From NCBI RefSeq assembly GCF_000739015.1, contig NZ_JPUG01000022.1:1-50646 (forward strand): DNA of 50,646 nt, read 5' to 3'. A model generated the notes under the pieces. It saw only the letters and a program-made list of their open reading frames with translations, did no database searches and was not told the DNA's origin. Source of the DNA: Microvirga sp. BSC39. Lineage in GTDB: Bacteria; Pseudomonadota; Alphaproteobacteria; Rhizobiales; Beijerinckiaceae. Each line of letters starts with the position of its first letter. Position 1 is the stretch's first letter. Below are positions 43,287-50,646 of the stretch, one piece after another. A program made the translations under genes and the position numbers.

Positions 43287-43508
43287 ATGACAACCGAGTT
43301 TTACGTCGTCCGACATCATGGCGCCTGGCGCATCCGGGTGAACGGCAAACACCGTGGGGAGTATAACTCCCGTGTTGAGGCCATCAATGCCGCCATAACG
43401 GAGGCGGAGTCTGCCGGACCAGGAGCCAAGGTCTTCAGCAGGGGGATTGTCAGTCAGTTCAGCGCCGAGTGGCCGTCGAAGGACAGCGTCAACTCACTCC
43501 CGCTATGA
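43287..43508 (+). CDS. Small DUF2188-like protein
   Basis: The 73-residue protein begins MTTEFYVVRHHGAWRIRVNG and has the DUF2188 pattern of a strand, a G-x-W turn, a second strand, then a helix rich in Ala and Glu (RVEAINAAITEAESAG). ATG 43287 has GAGGAG nine bases upstream. A related domain is in the protein at 44253-44492. Function unknown. Confidence 0.65.
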   Translation: MTTEFYVVRHHGAWRIRVNGKHRGEYNSRVEAINAAITEAESAGPGAKVFSRGIVSQFSAEWPSKDSVNSLPL

Positions 43509-43541
43509 TCATCGCCCGATGCGATCTTACAGGAGACGCGA

Positions 43542-43973
43542 ATGAGTGAGCGGATCGGTCGCCTTTGTGACGAGCTGCGGATCAAGCTGCACGGGATGGA
43601 TCGTCGTCTTGAGGCTCTCAAATCGAACGGCGTGGCGACCTTCGACAACTCGCAAGGAGTCCTTGAGAGCCGTCTCGACCGTGTTGAGCAGCGCATTTAT
43701 GATAACCGCGTCACCGTTGAAGCCGCTAACGTCAGGGTCAAAGCATGGCTCGCTGAGAAAACGGCCGAGCCTGTTCCGGGTGGGGCTCTTTGGACGGAAC
43801 GCCACGAGTCACACCTGTTGGAAGCCCGTGCCGACGATGCCGAAGCCTATGCCATTGCCGTCTTTGAGCTTGCAACTGCAGCAGCGGATGAGGCCGCACT
43901 CGCTGTTTTGCAGGCAATCCTGGCGCGAAACGATGCTGATGTCGCAGTTCTGTGCGAAACGGAGCCTCTATGA
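43542..43973 (+). CDS. Hypothetical helical protein
   Basis: The 143-residue protein is almost wholly helical: RIGRLCDELRIKLHGMDRRL, SRLDRVEQRIYDNRVTVEAA and AYAIAVFELATAAADEAALA. A coiled coil is likely in the first half. ATG 43542 has AGGAG eight bases upstream. The stop overlaps the next start as ATGA, so the two genes are translationally coupled. No family recognised. Confidence 0.7.
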   Translation: MSERIGRLCDELRIKLHGMDRRLEALKSNGVATFDNSQGVLESRLDRVEQRIYDNRVTVEAANVRVKAWLAEKTAEPVPGGALWTERHESHLLEARADDAEAYAIAVFELATAAADEAALAVLQAILARNDADVAVLCETEPL

Positions 43974-44191
43974 TGTTTATCATCGAATTTTTTCGCGTTC
44001 GAGACATGGACGAGGCTCATGCAATCCTGGATCGTGTCGAGCATGACACAACGGATCTGGACGACGCGAAAGTGAGAGCCCTGTCCCTCTTTGAGACCTT
44101 GGATATGCCGCAAAAACCCGATGCCCTGCGGATCCTGGATCACACAGGCGATGAGGTGTTTGTCTGGGGTCCAGAGCGCCCCAGCGCCTAA
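43970..44191 (+). CDS. Small hypothetical protein coupled to the preceding gene
   Basis: The 73-residue protein has MMFIIEFFRVRDMDEAHAIL, then DRVEHDTTDLDDAKVRALSL and LDMPQKPDALRILDHTG. The end resembles the first domain of the protein at 41453-41992 (DALRLMDDGG), suggesting a shared small fold. ATG 43970 overlaps the stop of the preceding gene. Function unknown. Confidence 0.7.
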   Translation: MMFIIEFFRVRDMDEAHAILDRVEHDTTDLDDAKVRALSLFETLDMPQKPDALRILDHTGDEVFVWGPERPSA

Positions 44192-44252
44192 ATCTGAAGC
44201 TGCCACTCCTCGCAGGTTGGTCGCCCGCGTTGAGGCTCCCAGGAGAATAGTT

Positions 44253-44492
44253 ATGGCTTATGTTCATTATAGGGTTGTCGAGCACGAAGATGGATGGGCC
44301 TACAAAGCCGGGGATGTTTTCTCGGAACGCTACGCCTCCCATGAGGAAGCACGCGAGGCGGCGGAACGAGCAGCCGCCGAACAGAGGCTGCCGGGCGTGA
44401 CAGAAGACATCGAGTACCAGGACGAAGCAGGTGACTGGCACGAAGAAGTCTCTCGGGGGACGGATCGGCCGGAGACGGACGTCACAGGATGA
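44253..44492 (+). CDS. Small DUF2188-like protein
   Basis: The 79-residue protein has YRVVEHEDGWAYKAGDVFSE followed by a helix SHEEAREAAERAAAEQRLPG, the DUF2188 order. The tail is acidic (EYQDEAGDWHEEV). ATG 44253 has AGGAG eight bases upstream. It closes a run of small plus-strand genes. Function unknown. Confidence 0.7.
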   Translation: MAYVHYRVVEHEDGWAYKAGDVFSERYASHEEAREAAERAAAEQRLPGVTEDIEYQDEAGDWHEEVSRGTDRPETDVTG

Positions 44493-44651
44493 GCGGTCAG
44501 GCACCGCTCGAAGTGCGCGACCTTGAGCAATGGTTTTGACCTGCTGAGTCCCGGCCTAGAATAGTCTCTTACTGCTTGATGTGACTTAAGCCGGTGCGCT
44601 ATTTGCCACGGTGTTCATCCTTAGGCTACCCTCTTCCTTGCTATAAGGGAG

Positions 44652-46085
44652 ATGCATTTGCGACGGCTCGTTGTCATCTCCAATCGCGTGGCTCTCCCGG
44701 ATGCCGCGGGAAAAGCCGCCGCAGGGGGCTTGGCCGTAGCCCTGCATGAGGCCTTTCAAGCTTACCAGGGGCTGTGGTTCGGCTGGAGCGGCAAGGTCTC
44801 GGCCCATCCGGCGGCACACCCCAAGATCATCGACAAGGGACAGGTGCAGTATGCCGTCATGGACCTGACTTCGCTTGATCGGCAGGAGTACTATAACGGC
44901 TTCGCCAACCGGGCCCTCTGGCCCATCATGCACTACCGGATTGGTCTCTCCGAGTTCTCGCGGGCTGACTATGCAGGGTACTTGCGGGTGAACCGCAGTT
45001 TCGCCAGTGCCCTGGCGCATCTGATCCAACCCGACGATCTCGTCTGGGTTCACGACTATCACCTCATCCCCCTCGCGAGCGAACTGCGGGCTGTGGGCAT
45101 AATCAACCCCATCGGGTACTTTCACCACATCCCCTGGCCGGCTCCTGAAGTGTTTGGAGCTCTTCCAGGCAGCACCGAGCTCCTGCGCGTCATCCCGGAC
45201 TATGATCTTGTGGGTGTGCAGACGGAGCGGGATGCCGACAACCTCAGACGCAGCCTCGTGCAGGAACTTGGCGCAATTCACCGTAGGGCAGACCTTCTGG
45301 ACGTCGGAAGCCGCCGGGTCCGCATCAAAAGCGCTCCAATCGGCATCGACGTCAATGGACTCCAGCAGGCAGCCCAACGCTCTGGATCAGGACGGCTTCT
45401 CAAGCAGACGATTGCTGGTCTGGGATCCCGCCAGCTGATCATCGGGGTTGATCGGCTGGACTACTCAAAAGGCATTCCTGAGCGCATGGAGGCGTTCGAG
45501 CGCTTTCTGGTCAGCCATCCAGAGCAGCGGGGCCGGGTGACCTATCTGCAGATTGCCCCAACAAGCCGCAGCGAAGTGCCCGAGTACGCAACCCTCAGCC
45601 GAGTTGTGAATGAGACGCTGGGTCGGATCAATGGCTCCTTGGGCGAGCCGGGATGGGTGCCGATCCACTATGTAACCAGCACCTATTCTCGTGCGATCCT
45701 TGCTGGCCTTTATCGGCTGGCTCGGGTCGGGCTCGTGACCCCCATGCGGGATGGGATGAACCTGGTGGCCAAAGAGTACGTGGCAGCTCAGGACCCGCAG
45801 GATCCCGGTGTTCTCATTCTGTCGAAATTTGCCGGGGCTGCTGAGGAGCTCACTGATGCGCTCATCGTCAACCCGAATGACAAGGTCGAGGTGGCAGAGG
45901 CTATTCAGCACGCGCTGCACATGAGCCAAGAGGATCGGGTCGCACGCTGGCAGGCGATGCTGAAGGTTCTATGGGACTCTGATGTCACACGGTGGGCGGC
46001 CGCGTTTATCAAGGACTTGGCCGCTAACAAGGCAAGCAGGGTCCGCAGGAGTACGGGGCTGAAAAAAGAGAGTAACGATCGCTAG
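44652..46085 (+). CDS. otsA: Trehalose-6-phosphate synthase OtsA (GT20)
   Basis: The 477-residue GT-B enzyme makes trehalose 6-phosphate from a nucleotide-activated glucose and glucose 6-phosphate. Motifs: an N-terminal VVISNRVALP, the W-x-HDYHL motif (WVHDYHLIPL), HIPWPAPEVF, and the sugar-nucleotide region with GVDRLDYSKGIPER and TPMRDGMNLVAKEYVAAQ. Length is normal. No otsB phosphatase is next to it. Trehalose synthesis is a usual output of the general stress response, yet no EcfG motif is visible upstream, so regulation is unclear. Confidence 0.93.
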   Translation: MHLRRLVVISNRVALPDAAGKAAAGGLAVALHEAFQAYQGLWFGWSGKVSAHPAAHPKIIDKGQVQYAVMDLTSLDRQEYYNGFANRALWPIMHYRIGLSEFSRADYAGYLRVNRSFASALAHLIQPDDLVWVHDYHLIPLASELRAVGIINPIGYFHHIPWPAPEVFGALPGSTELLRVIPDYDLVGVQTERDADNLRRSLVQELGAIHRRADLLDVGSRRVRIKSAPIGIDVNGLQQAAQRSGSGRLLKQTIAGLGSRQLIIGVDRLDYSKGIPERMEAFERFLVSHPEQRGRVTYLQIAPTSRSEVPEYATLSRVVNETLGRINGSLGEPGWVPIHYVTSTYSRAILAGLYRLARVGLVTPMRDGMNLVAKEYVAAQDPQDPGVLILSKFAGAAEELTDALIVNPNDKVEVAEAIQHALHMSQEDRVARWQAMLKVLWDSDVTRWAAAFIKDLAANKASRVRRSTGLKKESNDR

Positions 46086-46133
46086 AGGCCGAAGACGAAG
46101 GGCCGTATCCCGGGCTGCAACCTGACCCGGACA

Positions 46134-46151
46134 CTAGGGTTGCCTCCCTAG
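46134..46151. terminator. Hairpin between otsA and the YeaQ-like gene
   Basis: CTAGGG, loop TTGCCT, CCCTAG: a perfect 6-bp stem, 49 bp after otsA. Modest strength; may end the otsA transcript. Confidence 0.4.
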
Positions 46152-46176
46152 ATCATATCTCTCGGCAGGAGCTCTC

Positions 46177-46446
46177 ATGAGCATTATGTGGACCGTAGCA
46201 CTCGGCTTGGCGGCTGGCGTGATCGCCAGACTGGTTGCACCCGGCAGAAAGGGACCATTCGGGTTCATGCTGACCGGTCTCCTTGGCATCATCGGCGCCA
46301 TTGCGGCCTCGTATCTGGGACAAGAGGCAGGATGGTATCAGCCGGAGGACAGTACCGGGTTGGTAGCATCCGTCTTCGGAGCGGTTGTCCTGCTTCTGAT
46401 TTGGGGTTTCCTTTTCAGGAGCCGACGCCCAAGCTCCTCCATTTGA
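46177..46446 (+). CDS. GlsB/YeaQ/YmgE family membrane protein
   Basis: The 89-residue protein has three hydrophobic helices with the family's Gly-rich motifs: WTVALGLAAGVIARLVAPG, then GFMLTGLLGIIGAIAASYLG and a third helix before a basic tail. These transglycosylase-associated stress proteins sit in the inner membrane and are induced by stress; function unknown. The start ATG follows AGGAG by seven bases. Confidence 0.88.
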   Translation: MSIMWTVALGLAAGVIARLVAPGRKGPFGFMLTGLLGIIGAIAASYLGQEAGWYQPEDSTGLVASVFGAVVLLLIWGFLFRSRRPSSSI

Positions 46447-46723
46447 CACTCCCCAATTAACGGCTTCATCCTTGGTCAACATGGGAGAGCGCTCATCTTG
46501 GGCTAAGTCCGGAGATGGGTGAAGCGAAGATCCAACGTGCTCTGCCTACCGCGGAAGTCTCTCCACAGCAGCCTGTCGTCCACCCTCACTGGGGTTTTCC
46601 ATAAGCCGGCGGCCACGTTGCGCGGACTACCGAGGCCGTGCTGGAGCGGCTCGGCCTATCAGAGCAGGTTGACGATTGACATGCCCATATCAGGATACTG
46701 AGCCGCGAAGCTCGGTGCAAGGC

Positions 46724-46960
46724 TCAGCATCCTGTGCAGATGCCTCTCGTGATGATCTTCATCCTGCGATCCCAGACCCTCTCCTGCGCCTCCGCCTTGG
46801 TCCGAGCCGCCCTCCCCATCGCTGCAGATTCCTCAGCCGTATACGCTTTCGACCCAGACACCTTTGGGATCCCTGCTCCTGGCTCAGTTGCATCCTTGGC
46901 CGAGACAGGATGGGACGCGATTAGCAAGGCCAGCACGGCCGTAGCTGTTATGATCCGCAT
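46724..46960 (-). CDS. Small secreted protein
   Basis: The 78-residue protein has a signal peptide (MRIITATAVLALLIASHPVS, cleavage near SAK) and a short charged part (EESAAMGRAARTKAEAQERV) ending in ICTGC. The terminal CTGC might bind metal or form a disulfide. GGGAGTG lies before the ATG. Family not recognised. Confidence 0.65.
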   Translation of the reverse strand: MRIITATAVLALLIASHPVSAKDATEPGAGIPKVSGSKAYTAEESAAMGRAARTKAEAQERVWDRRMKIITRGICTGC

Positions 46961-47199
46961 AGGTCACTCCCGAAGCAGCAAATCGCAGCCCCAACCTTGT
47001 ATATGGGGGCTCGGGGCAGTTCCCCAACAACAATTGCTCCGCTTCGTTGAGTGTCCGAACTCGTCGTGGAGTTCTGGCGTAGTTCGCCACAGCGTTGGAG
47101 ATCGGCAAGCCCAAGGCCCACTGCACCAGACGATCTTCCTAAATCGGCCACTATCCTGCGGACTACTGGTTTCGGATCACGCTCCGAGGATAAATATAT

Positions 47200-47598
47200 A
47201 TGCGTTCTTCAGCTCTTATGGTTCTCGTCACTCTCGGCATGTTAGGTGTGGCACAAGCCCAGAGCACACCGCCTGCGTCCGGTGCGCCGCAGTTCATCAC
47301 GATCAGCAACAATGCCATCCTAAGCTCAAGGCTGATTGGTCTGGATGTTCAAAGCGTGGGCGGCAAAGGAATGGGAAAGGTCGAAGACGTTGTCTTCGAG
47401 GGCGGCCAGATTGTCGGCATCGTGCTATCCGTCGGTGAGATCCTGGGTGGTGGCCAACGCTATGTGGCAGTCGATCCATCAGCGATCTCGATCCGGTATA
47501 CGGAGGGCGAGAACAGGTGGCAGGCGACTATGAACGCCGACGTTGATCAACTGAAGTCCGCCCCGGAGTTCCGTTACGAAGGTAAGTGGAGGCGTTGA
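47200..47598 (+). CDS. Secreted PRC-barrel domain protein
   Basis: The 132-residue protein has a signal peptide (MRSSALMVLVTLGMLGVAQA) followed by a PRC-barrel at about residues 38-110: SSRLIGLDVQSVGGKGMGKV, VVFEGGQIVGIVLSVGE and QRYVAVDPSAISI. Periplasmic PRC-barrel proteins are numerous in Hyphomicrobiales and often stress-linked. ATG 47200 has GAGG about ten bases upstream. No neighbour suggests a specific role. Confidence 0.82.
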   Translation: MRSSALMVLVTLGMLGVAQAQSTPPASGAPQFITISNNAILSSRLIGLDVQSVGGKGMGKVEDVVFEGGQIVGIVLSVGEILGGGQRYVAVDPSAISIRYTEGENRWQATMNADVDQLKSAPEFRYEGKWRR

Positions 47599-47805
47599 TC
47601 CGCTTGCAGAGCCACAACGCTTTTTCGCGCGGATGCCTTCACGTCCGGCCCCGGGTGGATGGCTAGATCAAGCCTTCGACGCACCAGGGTTCTACAATAA
47701 GCGTACGCCCTGCAGCATCAGTCGCGCGTGGGCCTTAATCCTAAATACTTAAGCTCGTTGTTGATCACGTTGGAGATGCTGGCGGGAGAACTGAAATAAC
47801 CCTGT

Positions 47806-48096
47806 TCAAGGTGTCACGGTGGCTAGAACCTCGCCCATGGTGATCTCAGGCTCACCATCAATGACATCCGTCCGGCTCGCTTGGATCCAGGCCAATGCCT
47901 TCTCGTTGGCTGCAAGTGCAGCCTCCTGGTTCTCAAACAAACTGATCGATCCACCCATTCCATGGCCTGCGTCGAACACGCAGTAGCCCTGAAACCCGGG
48001 CGTTTGCTTGAGCATCTGGCCAAGGCCGCTTTCGGCGCGACGGGCAGCTTCCGCAACCGATCTCATTCGGTTGAACTTGCGGATAACAACGTACAT
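47806..48096 (-). CDS. ABM-like small protein
   Basis: The 96-residue protein opens MYVVIRKFNRMRSVAEAARR, and GLGQMLKQTPGFQGYCVFDA and SISLFENQEAALAANEKALA follow; this is the antibiotic-biosynthesis-monooxygenase-like dimeric alpha/beta fold, as found in many small proteins without known substrate. ATG 48096 has GGAGG five bases upstream. Function unknown. Confidence 0.7.
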   Translation of the reverse strand: MYVVIRKFNRMRSVAEAARRAESGLGQMLKQTPGFQGYCVFDAGHGMGGSISLFENQEAALAANEKALAWIQASRTDVIDGEPEITMGEVLATVTP

Positions 48097-48300
48097 GGCG
48101 ACCTCCAAACCTGAAAGGATCGGTGACTTTAGCTCAGATAGATGGTCTTCGTATGGTGGCCGTGCATGTGAGGACTTTCTCGCATTGCTATGTCAAAAGG
48201 TTCAAGGCCGCGTCAGGAGGAGTGCGATAAATAAAATCTGTTTCCCCTCGCCGAGGGTGTAGAATGTGTAGACCGATTTCCTTCGGAGCGGGAGGCGGCG

Positions 48301-49173
48301 ATGACTGGCTTTACCGCCAGGGCACTTGGGCTATCTGTCTGCCTGCTGGCTTTCCTTAGTGTCGTTAAGGCTTCTGCGGATCCTTTCTTCGTGAAGGTCT
48401 ATGGGAGAACCTACAAGGTTGATCCTCGCTATCCGCCTAATGAACTCAAGGGCCCAACGCCCCAGGAGGCCATGGAGGCCTTGCCGGCCGACATCGCTCA
48501 AGGTCCGAGCTTCAGGCCGTCACACGAGCAGGTTCTTGCCGAGGTCGAGGAGCGGCTCTGGATTGTACGCAACCAACTCGTCGGCGAACTGGAGGAGACC
48601 GCTGTCTCCCGGCAGTCGCGGAATGCAGGGTCCGACACAAAGACAATCGATCAGGAAATCACGGGATCCCTCGCGAGCGGAGCGGCGCAGACCCAGGCGC
48701 CGGCGTTGCAACAACTCTACGACCGCCATAGGGCGCTGGACCTTCTGGCGCGGGAGCTGCGGCGGTCCATGGACCTGCCCGTGAGACCGCCTGAAGCGGG
48801 GTTCTCCCGGCCGAAGCTGACACCGGAGATCGAGGCCAGCTACCGTGCTCAGAACTTCGATCCGCTTGAGGCTTACTATGGCTTCCGGCGTGTCAAGGCA
48901 GCCTTTCGATCCGGTGATGTCGAACTTCTCGCCCGGGTCACCCGATACCCCCTGGCCGTCACAGGAACGATTAGGCGGACAATCCGCAACCGCGGCCAGC
49001 TTGTAGCGGCGAAGAAAACAGTCATGGATCCGCACCTCCGGGAGGTGGTCGCTAGCTCCACCTTCGAGACAATCTTCGTTAGAGACAAGGGGATGATGCT
49101 TGGGCAGGGAGAAGCCTGGCTCACCTACGACAACACAGGCTTCGGCTTGGGCATTATCGTGCTGCAACGATAG
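48301..49173 (+). CDS. Secreted protein of unknown function, NTF2-like C-terminus possible
   Basis: The 290-residue protein has a signal peptide (ending SVVKASA-DP), a helical middle with EEVEERLWIVRNQLVGELEE, and a C-terminal alpha/beta part (NFDPLEAYYGFRRVKAAFRS, then RVTRYPLAVTGTIRRTIRNR, LGQGEAWLTYDNTGFGLGII) that looks like a SnoaL/NTF2-type fold. Probably periplasmic. ATG 48301 has GGAGGCGGCG close upstream. Function unknown. Confidence 0.75.
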   Translation: MTGFTARALGLSVCLLAFLSVVKASADPFFVKVYGRTYKVDPRYPPNELKGPTPQEAMEALPADIAQGPSFRPSHEQVLAEVEERLWIVRNQLVGELEETAVSRQSRNAGSDTKTIDQEITGSLASGAAQTQAPALQQLYDRHRALDLLARELRRSMDLPVRPPEAGFSRPKLTPEIEASYRAQNFDPLEAYYGFRRVKAAFRSGDVELLARVTRYPLAVTGTIRRTIRNRGQLVAAKKTVMDPHLREVVASSTFETIFVRDKGMMLGQGEAWLTYDNTGFGLGIIVLQR

Positions 49174-49273
49174 CTTGGCCTGATGAGGACAACGTAGCTG
49201 AGAATGCGCCGGAATGCGCAGCATCTACCCTGGTTGCGTCACTTCAAGACTCTCTACGGGGCGAGTCTTCTGG

Positions 49274-49570
49274 CTACAGGCCATCGAGAATCTCGGCTGC
49301 TTTTGCCACTACCACGAACATCTCCCGGGCGTACTCAACGGCGACAGGGTCTGGCTGCTCGTGCGCTCGGCTCATGGCCGCAGTTGCAACCAGCCACACT
49401 CCAGGATTGACAGTACGCAGGTCAATCAGTGGCTTGAGCTTGTACCAGCGCATCACGGCCATCGCTTTGTAGAGATCTCTGATCGGGTACTGACGCTTAC
49501 GCCCAGGTGCTGTCTCAATGATCACGACAACAGGCGAACTAACGAATGTCGGTTCATAAGCGATGTCCAA
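49274..49570 (-). CDS. DUF982 family protein
   Basis: The 98-residue protein has FVSSPVVVIIETAPGRKRQY, then IRDLYKAMAVMRWYKLKPLI, and ends VEYAREMFVVVAKAAEILDG. This order matches DUF982, a small family known mainly from rhizobia and their relatives, often on plasmids. No signal peptide. Function unknown. It stands apart near the right end. Confidence 0.65.
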   Translation of the reverse strand: MDIAYEPTFVSSPVVVIIETAPGRKRQYPIRDLYKAMAVMRWYKLKPLIDLRTVNPGVWLVATAAMSRAHEQPDPVAVEYAREMFVVVAKAAEILDGL

Positions 49571-49610
49571 CGGTCACAAAGGGTAAAAAATCGGCCAGGC
49601 TGGCTGCTTC

Positions 49611-49805
49611 CTACTGGAGGTCGGCTGACCATGGAGCAAACAGACTTGGGCGCCTCCAGAGGATGAAGTGATCCTGCGTCGCAAGACCCAAGCTCTTGTC
49701 CTTCTCGCGACGTGCGATCTCTGCCTCAATGGCTTGGAGTTCCCGCTCCAGCTGAAGGATACGGCGACGGTCAGAAGGGGTAGGCTTGCGTTTCCTGTTT
49801 GTCAT
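49611..49805 (-). CDS. Small basic hypothetical protein
   Basis: The 64-residue frame MTNRKRKPTPSDRRRILQLE followed by a helix with EREIQ-like heptads (LQAIEAEIARREKDK) and a WRRP tail looks protein-like and could form a coiled coil. The longer frame to 49856 adds unlikely sequence. The ribosome site is weak. No family recognised, so the gene is tentative. Confidence 0.45.
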   Translation of the reverse strand: MTNRKRKPTPSDRRRILQLERELQAIEAEIARREKDKSLGLATQDHFILWRRPSLFAPWSADLQ

Positions 49806-50223
49806 TGGACTGCTCGGGGCACGCGGTGACACCAGCGCTCTTTCAACATCGAGCAAATGCGTGGCAGCTCACCGGCCTTAATCTACCCCCCCTCAGCGAG
49901 TGTTTTTATTTGTGCCGATCCTATACCGGGCCGGAGAAGCTCAGTCTGTCAGGAAGCCGACACAAGGGCAAATTTTGTAACTTATGTTAGTACACTGGAG
50001 CTGAGCCATTGGTCCGAGCGAGGTCAGCCCTTCTCAGTCTACAAATGGCATCCAGGGGAAAGCACAAGTTCTGCTCAGTAAAGCTGAGGACCTGTACTGA
50101 AACATGAATTTCAGTCAAGCAGCGCCTGATCGCTCTGTAGGGGCAGCGCGGTAAGCGCATGACCTGCTGACACATCCGCCAGCGTTTTCCACAGCCGGCG
50201 TCATTCGCTAGAGCATCGGACGG
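49806..50223. other. Intergenic region before the transposase remnant
   Basis: No gene or clear regulatory element is seen in these 418 bp. It is less GC-rich than the rest of the window. Confidence 0.5.
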
Positions 50224-50400
50224 TTAAACGGACGCATAGCCGGCGGCCTTGAGGAAGTTCCAACATTCTTGCGGCTCAAACAAATCGCAGATGTCGCCGA
50301 GGGCGCGCCAGAGCGCGTCGAACGTTCGGGCCTCGACCTTGCGCAGGTGTGCCTTGATCTTGGCGAAGGCCTGTTCGATCGTTTTGCCATAATGCCTCTC
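50224..50400 (-). mobile_element. IS630-family transposase C-terminal fragment
   Basis: One minus-strand frame reads [20 protein letters not shown], then [20 protein letters not shown] and [13 protein letters not shown] to TAA at 50224-50226. This is the end of an IS630-type DDE transposase (compare the usual NPIEQ-x-F-x-K-K element and the PQEC-x-N-Y/F-x-AAGY ending). The sequence upstream of RHYGK does not continue as transposase, so only about 58 residues remain. No terminal inverted repeats were recognised. Confidence 0.75.
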
Positions 50401-50422
50401 AATAACTGCTTCCTGTTGACGT

Positions 50423-50646
50423 TCAGTCTGATGGCTTGATGCGAGCTGCGGGGCTATCCGCGAGCTTCACCAGCCAAATGCGTTGTTTGCCCACCTGAGC
50501 CAGCCGGCCCTTGAGCGTGCCACGCCGCAGCCAGCCGTACACCGTCTGCCAGTGGGTTCCGAGTTGGTCGGCCACCTCCTGCAAGGTCATTTCCTCAGCA
50601 TCCGCACGCGGCACTTTCCCGGACCAGATCGGCCGGGCCGTGCCGT
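50423..50646 (-). CDS. Helix-turn-helix protein, C-terminal part (runs off right edge)
   Basis: The frame stays open to the window edge and ends at TGA 50423-50425. The visible 73 residues contain a helix-turn-helix of the excisionase/MerR type: [20 protein letters not shown], then [19 protein letters not shown]. Serine recombinases of alphaproteobacteria often end with this kind of domain, so it may be a recombinase tail. A separate 63-residue HTH protein starting inside the window is also possible. It lies 23 bp from the IS630 fragment, which fits a mobile-element junction. Confidence 0.55.
   Translation of the reverse strand, partial: GTARPIWSGKVPRADAEEMTLQEVADQLGTHWQTVYGWLRRGTLKGRLAQVGKQRIWLVKLADSPAARIKPSD

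Noticed and set aside
1..50646. CRISPR arrays, tRNA and rRNA genes, riboswitches
   Set aside because: No regularly spaced repeats, cloverleaf sequences, rRNA segments or known riboswitch cores were recognised by eye.

Overview
The window looks like chromosome or megaplasmid DNA of a GC-rich alphaproteobacterium of the order Hyphomicrobiales, most likely Methylobacteriaceae (Microvirga-like). The reasons are an EcfG/NepR general stress response system, several HWE-type histidine kinases, polyhydroxybutyrate (PHB) genes with phasins, two DUF6894 proteins, a DUF982 protein and a non-phosphorylative arabinose pathway. These calls come from reading the sequence; no database search was run.

Positions 1-10.9 kb hold an arabinan/L-arabinose utilisation locus. 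An operon on the minus strand encodes a family 5 solute-binding protein, two permeases and two ATPases, followed by an intracellular GH51 alpha-L-arabinofuranosidase. Further on in the same direction come L-arabonate dehydratase and the start of 2-keto-3-deoxy-L-arabonate dehydratase, which runs off the left edge. A winged-helix regulator with a large beta-rich C-terminal domain is divergently transcribed and is the probable sugar sensor.

Positions 10.9-31 kb are a stress and storage region. They hold two DUF2382 proteins, a frameshifted YidB, a small membrane protein, GlgX, a class III nucleotide cyclase, a secreted esterase broken by an in-frame amber codon, a nepR-ecfG pair, a DUF72 gene, a second NepR-like gene in an operon with two single-domain response regulators, a CorA transporter, PHB synthase, and a hemerythrin-like/phasin fusion. 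Six perfect EcfG promoter motifs (GGAAC-N16/17-CGTT) lie upstream of and correctly oriented to genes here, including nepR-ecfG itself. The phasin fusion also carries a CTGC-N3-GCAG palindrome that matches the PhaR operator.

Positions 31-37 kb hold three sensor kinases: two PAS/HWE kinases and one LOV-domain hybrid kinase. HWE and LOV kinases commonly feed PhyR/EcfG signalling, so sensors and output may sit together, although phyR itself is not in the window.

Positions 37-50.6 kb hold Hsp20 with a candidate RNA thermometer, two universal stress proteins, a cytochrome c remnant, a second phasin, a run of very small plus-strand genes (two with DUF2188-like domains, one CsbD-like), trehalose-6-phosphate synthase, a YeaQ/GlsB-type membrane protein, small secreted proteins and a PRC-barrel protein. 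The right edge carries an IS630-type transposase fragment beside the C-terminal part of an HTH protein or recombinase. Several decayed genes (receiver fragment, yidB, esterase, cytochrome c, a small ORF near 30.8 kb) suggest an accessory region undergoing turnover.
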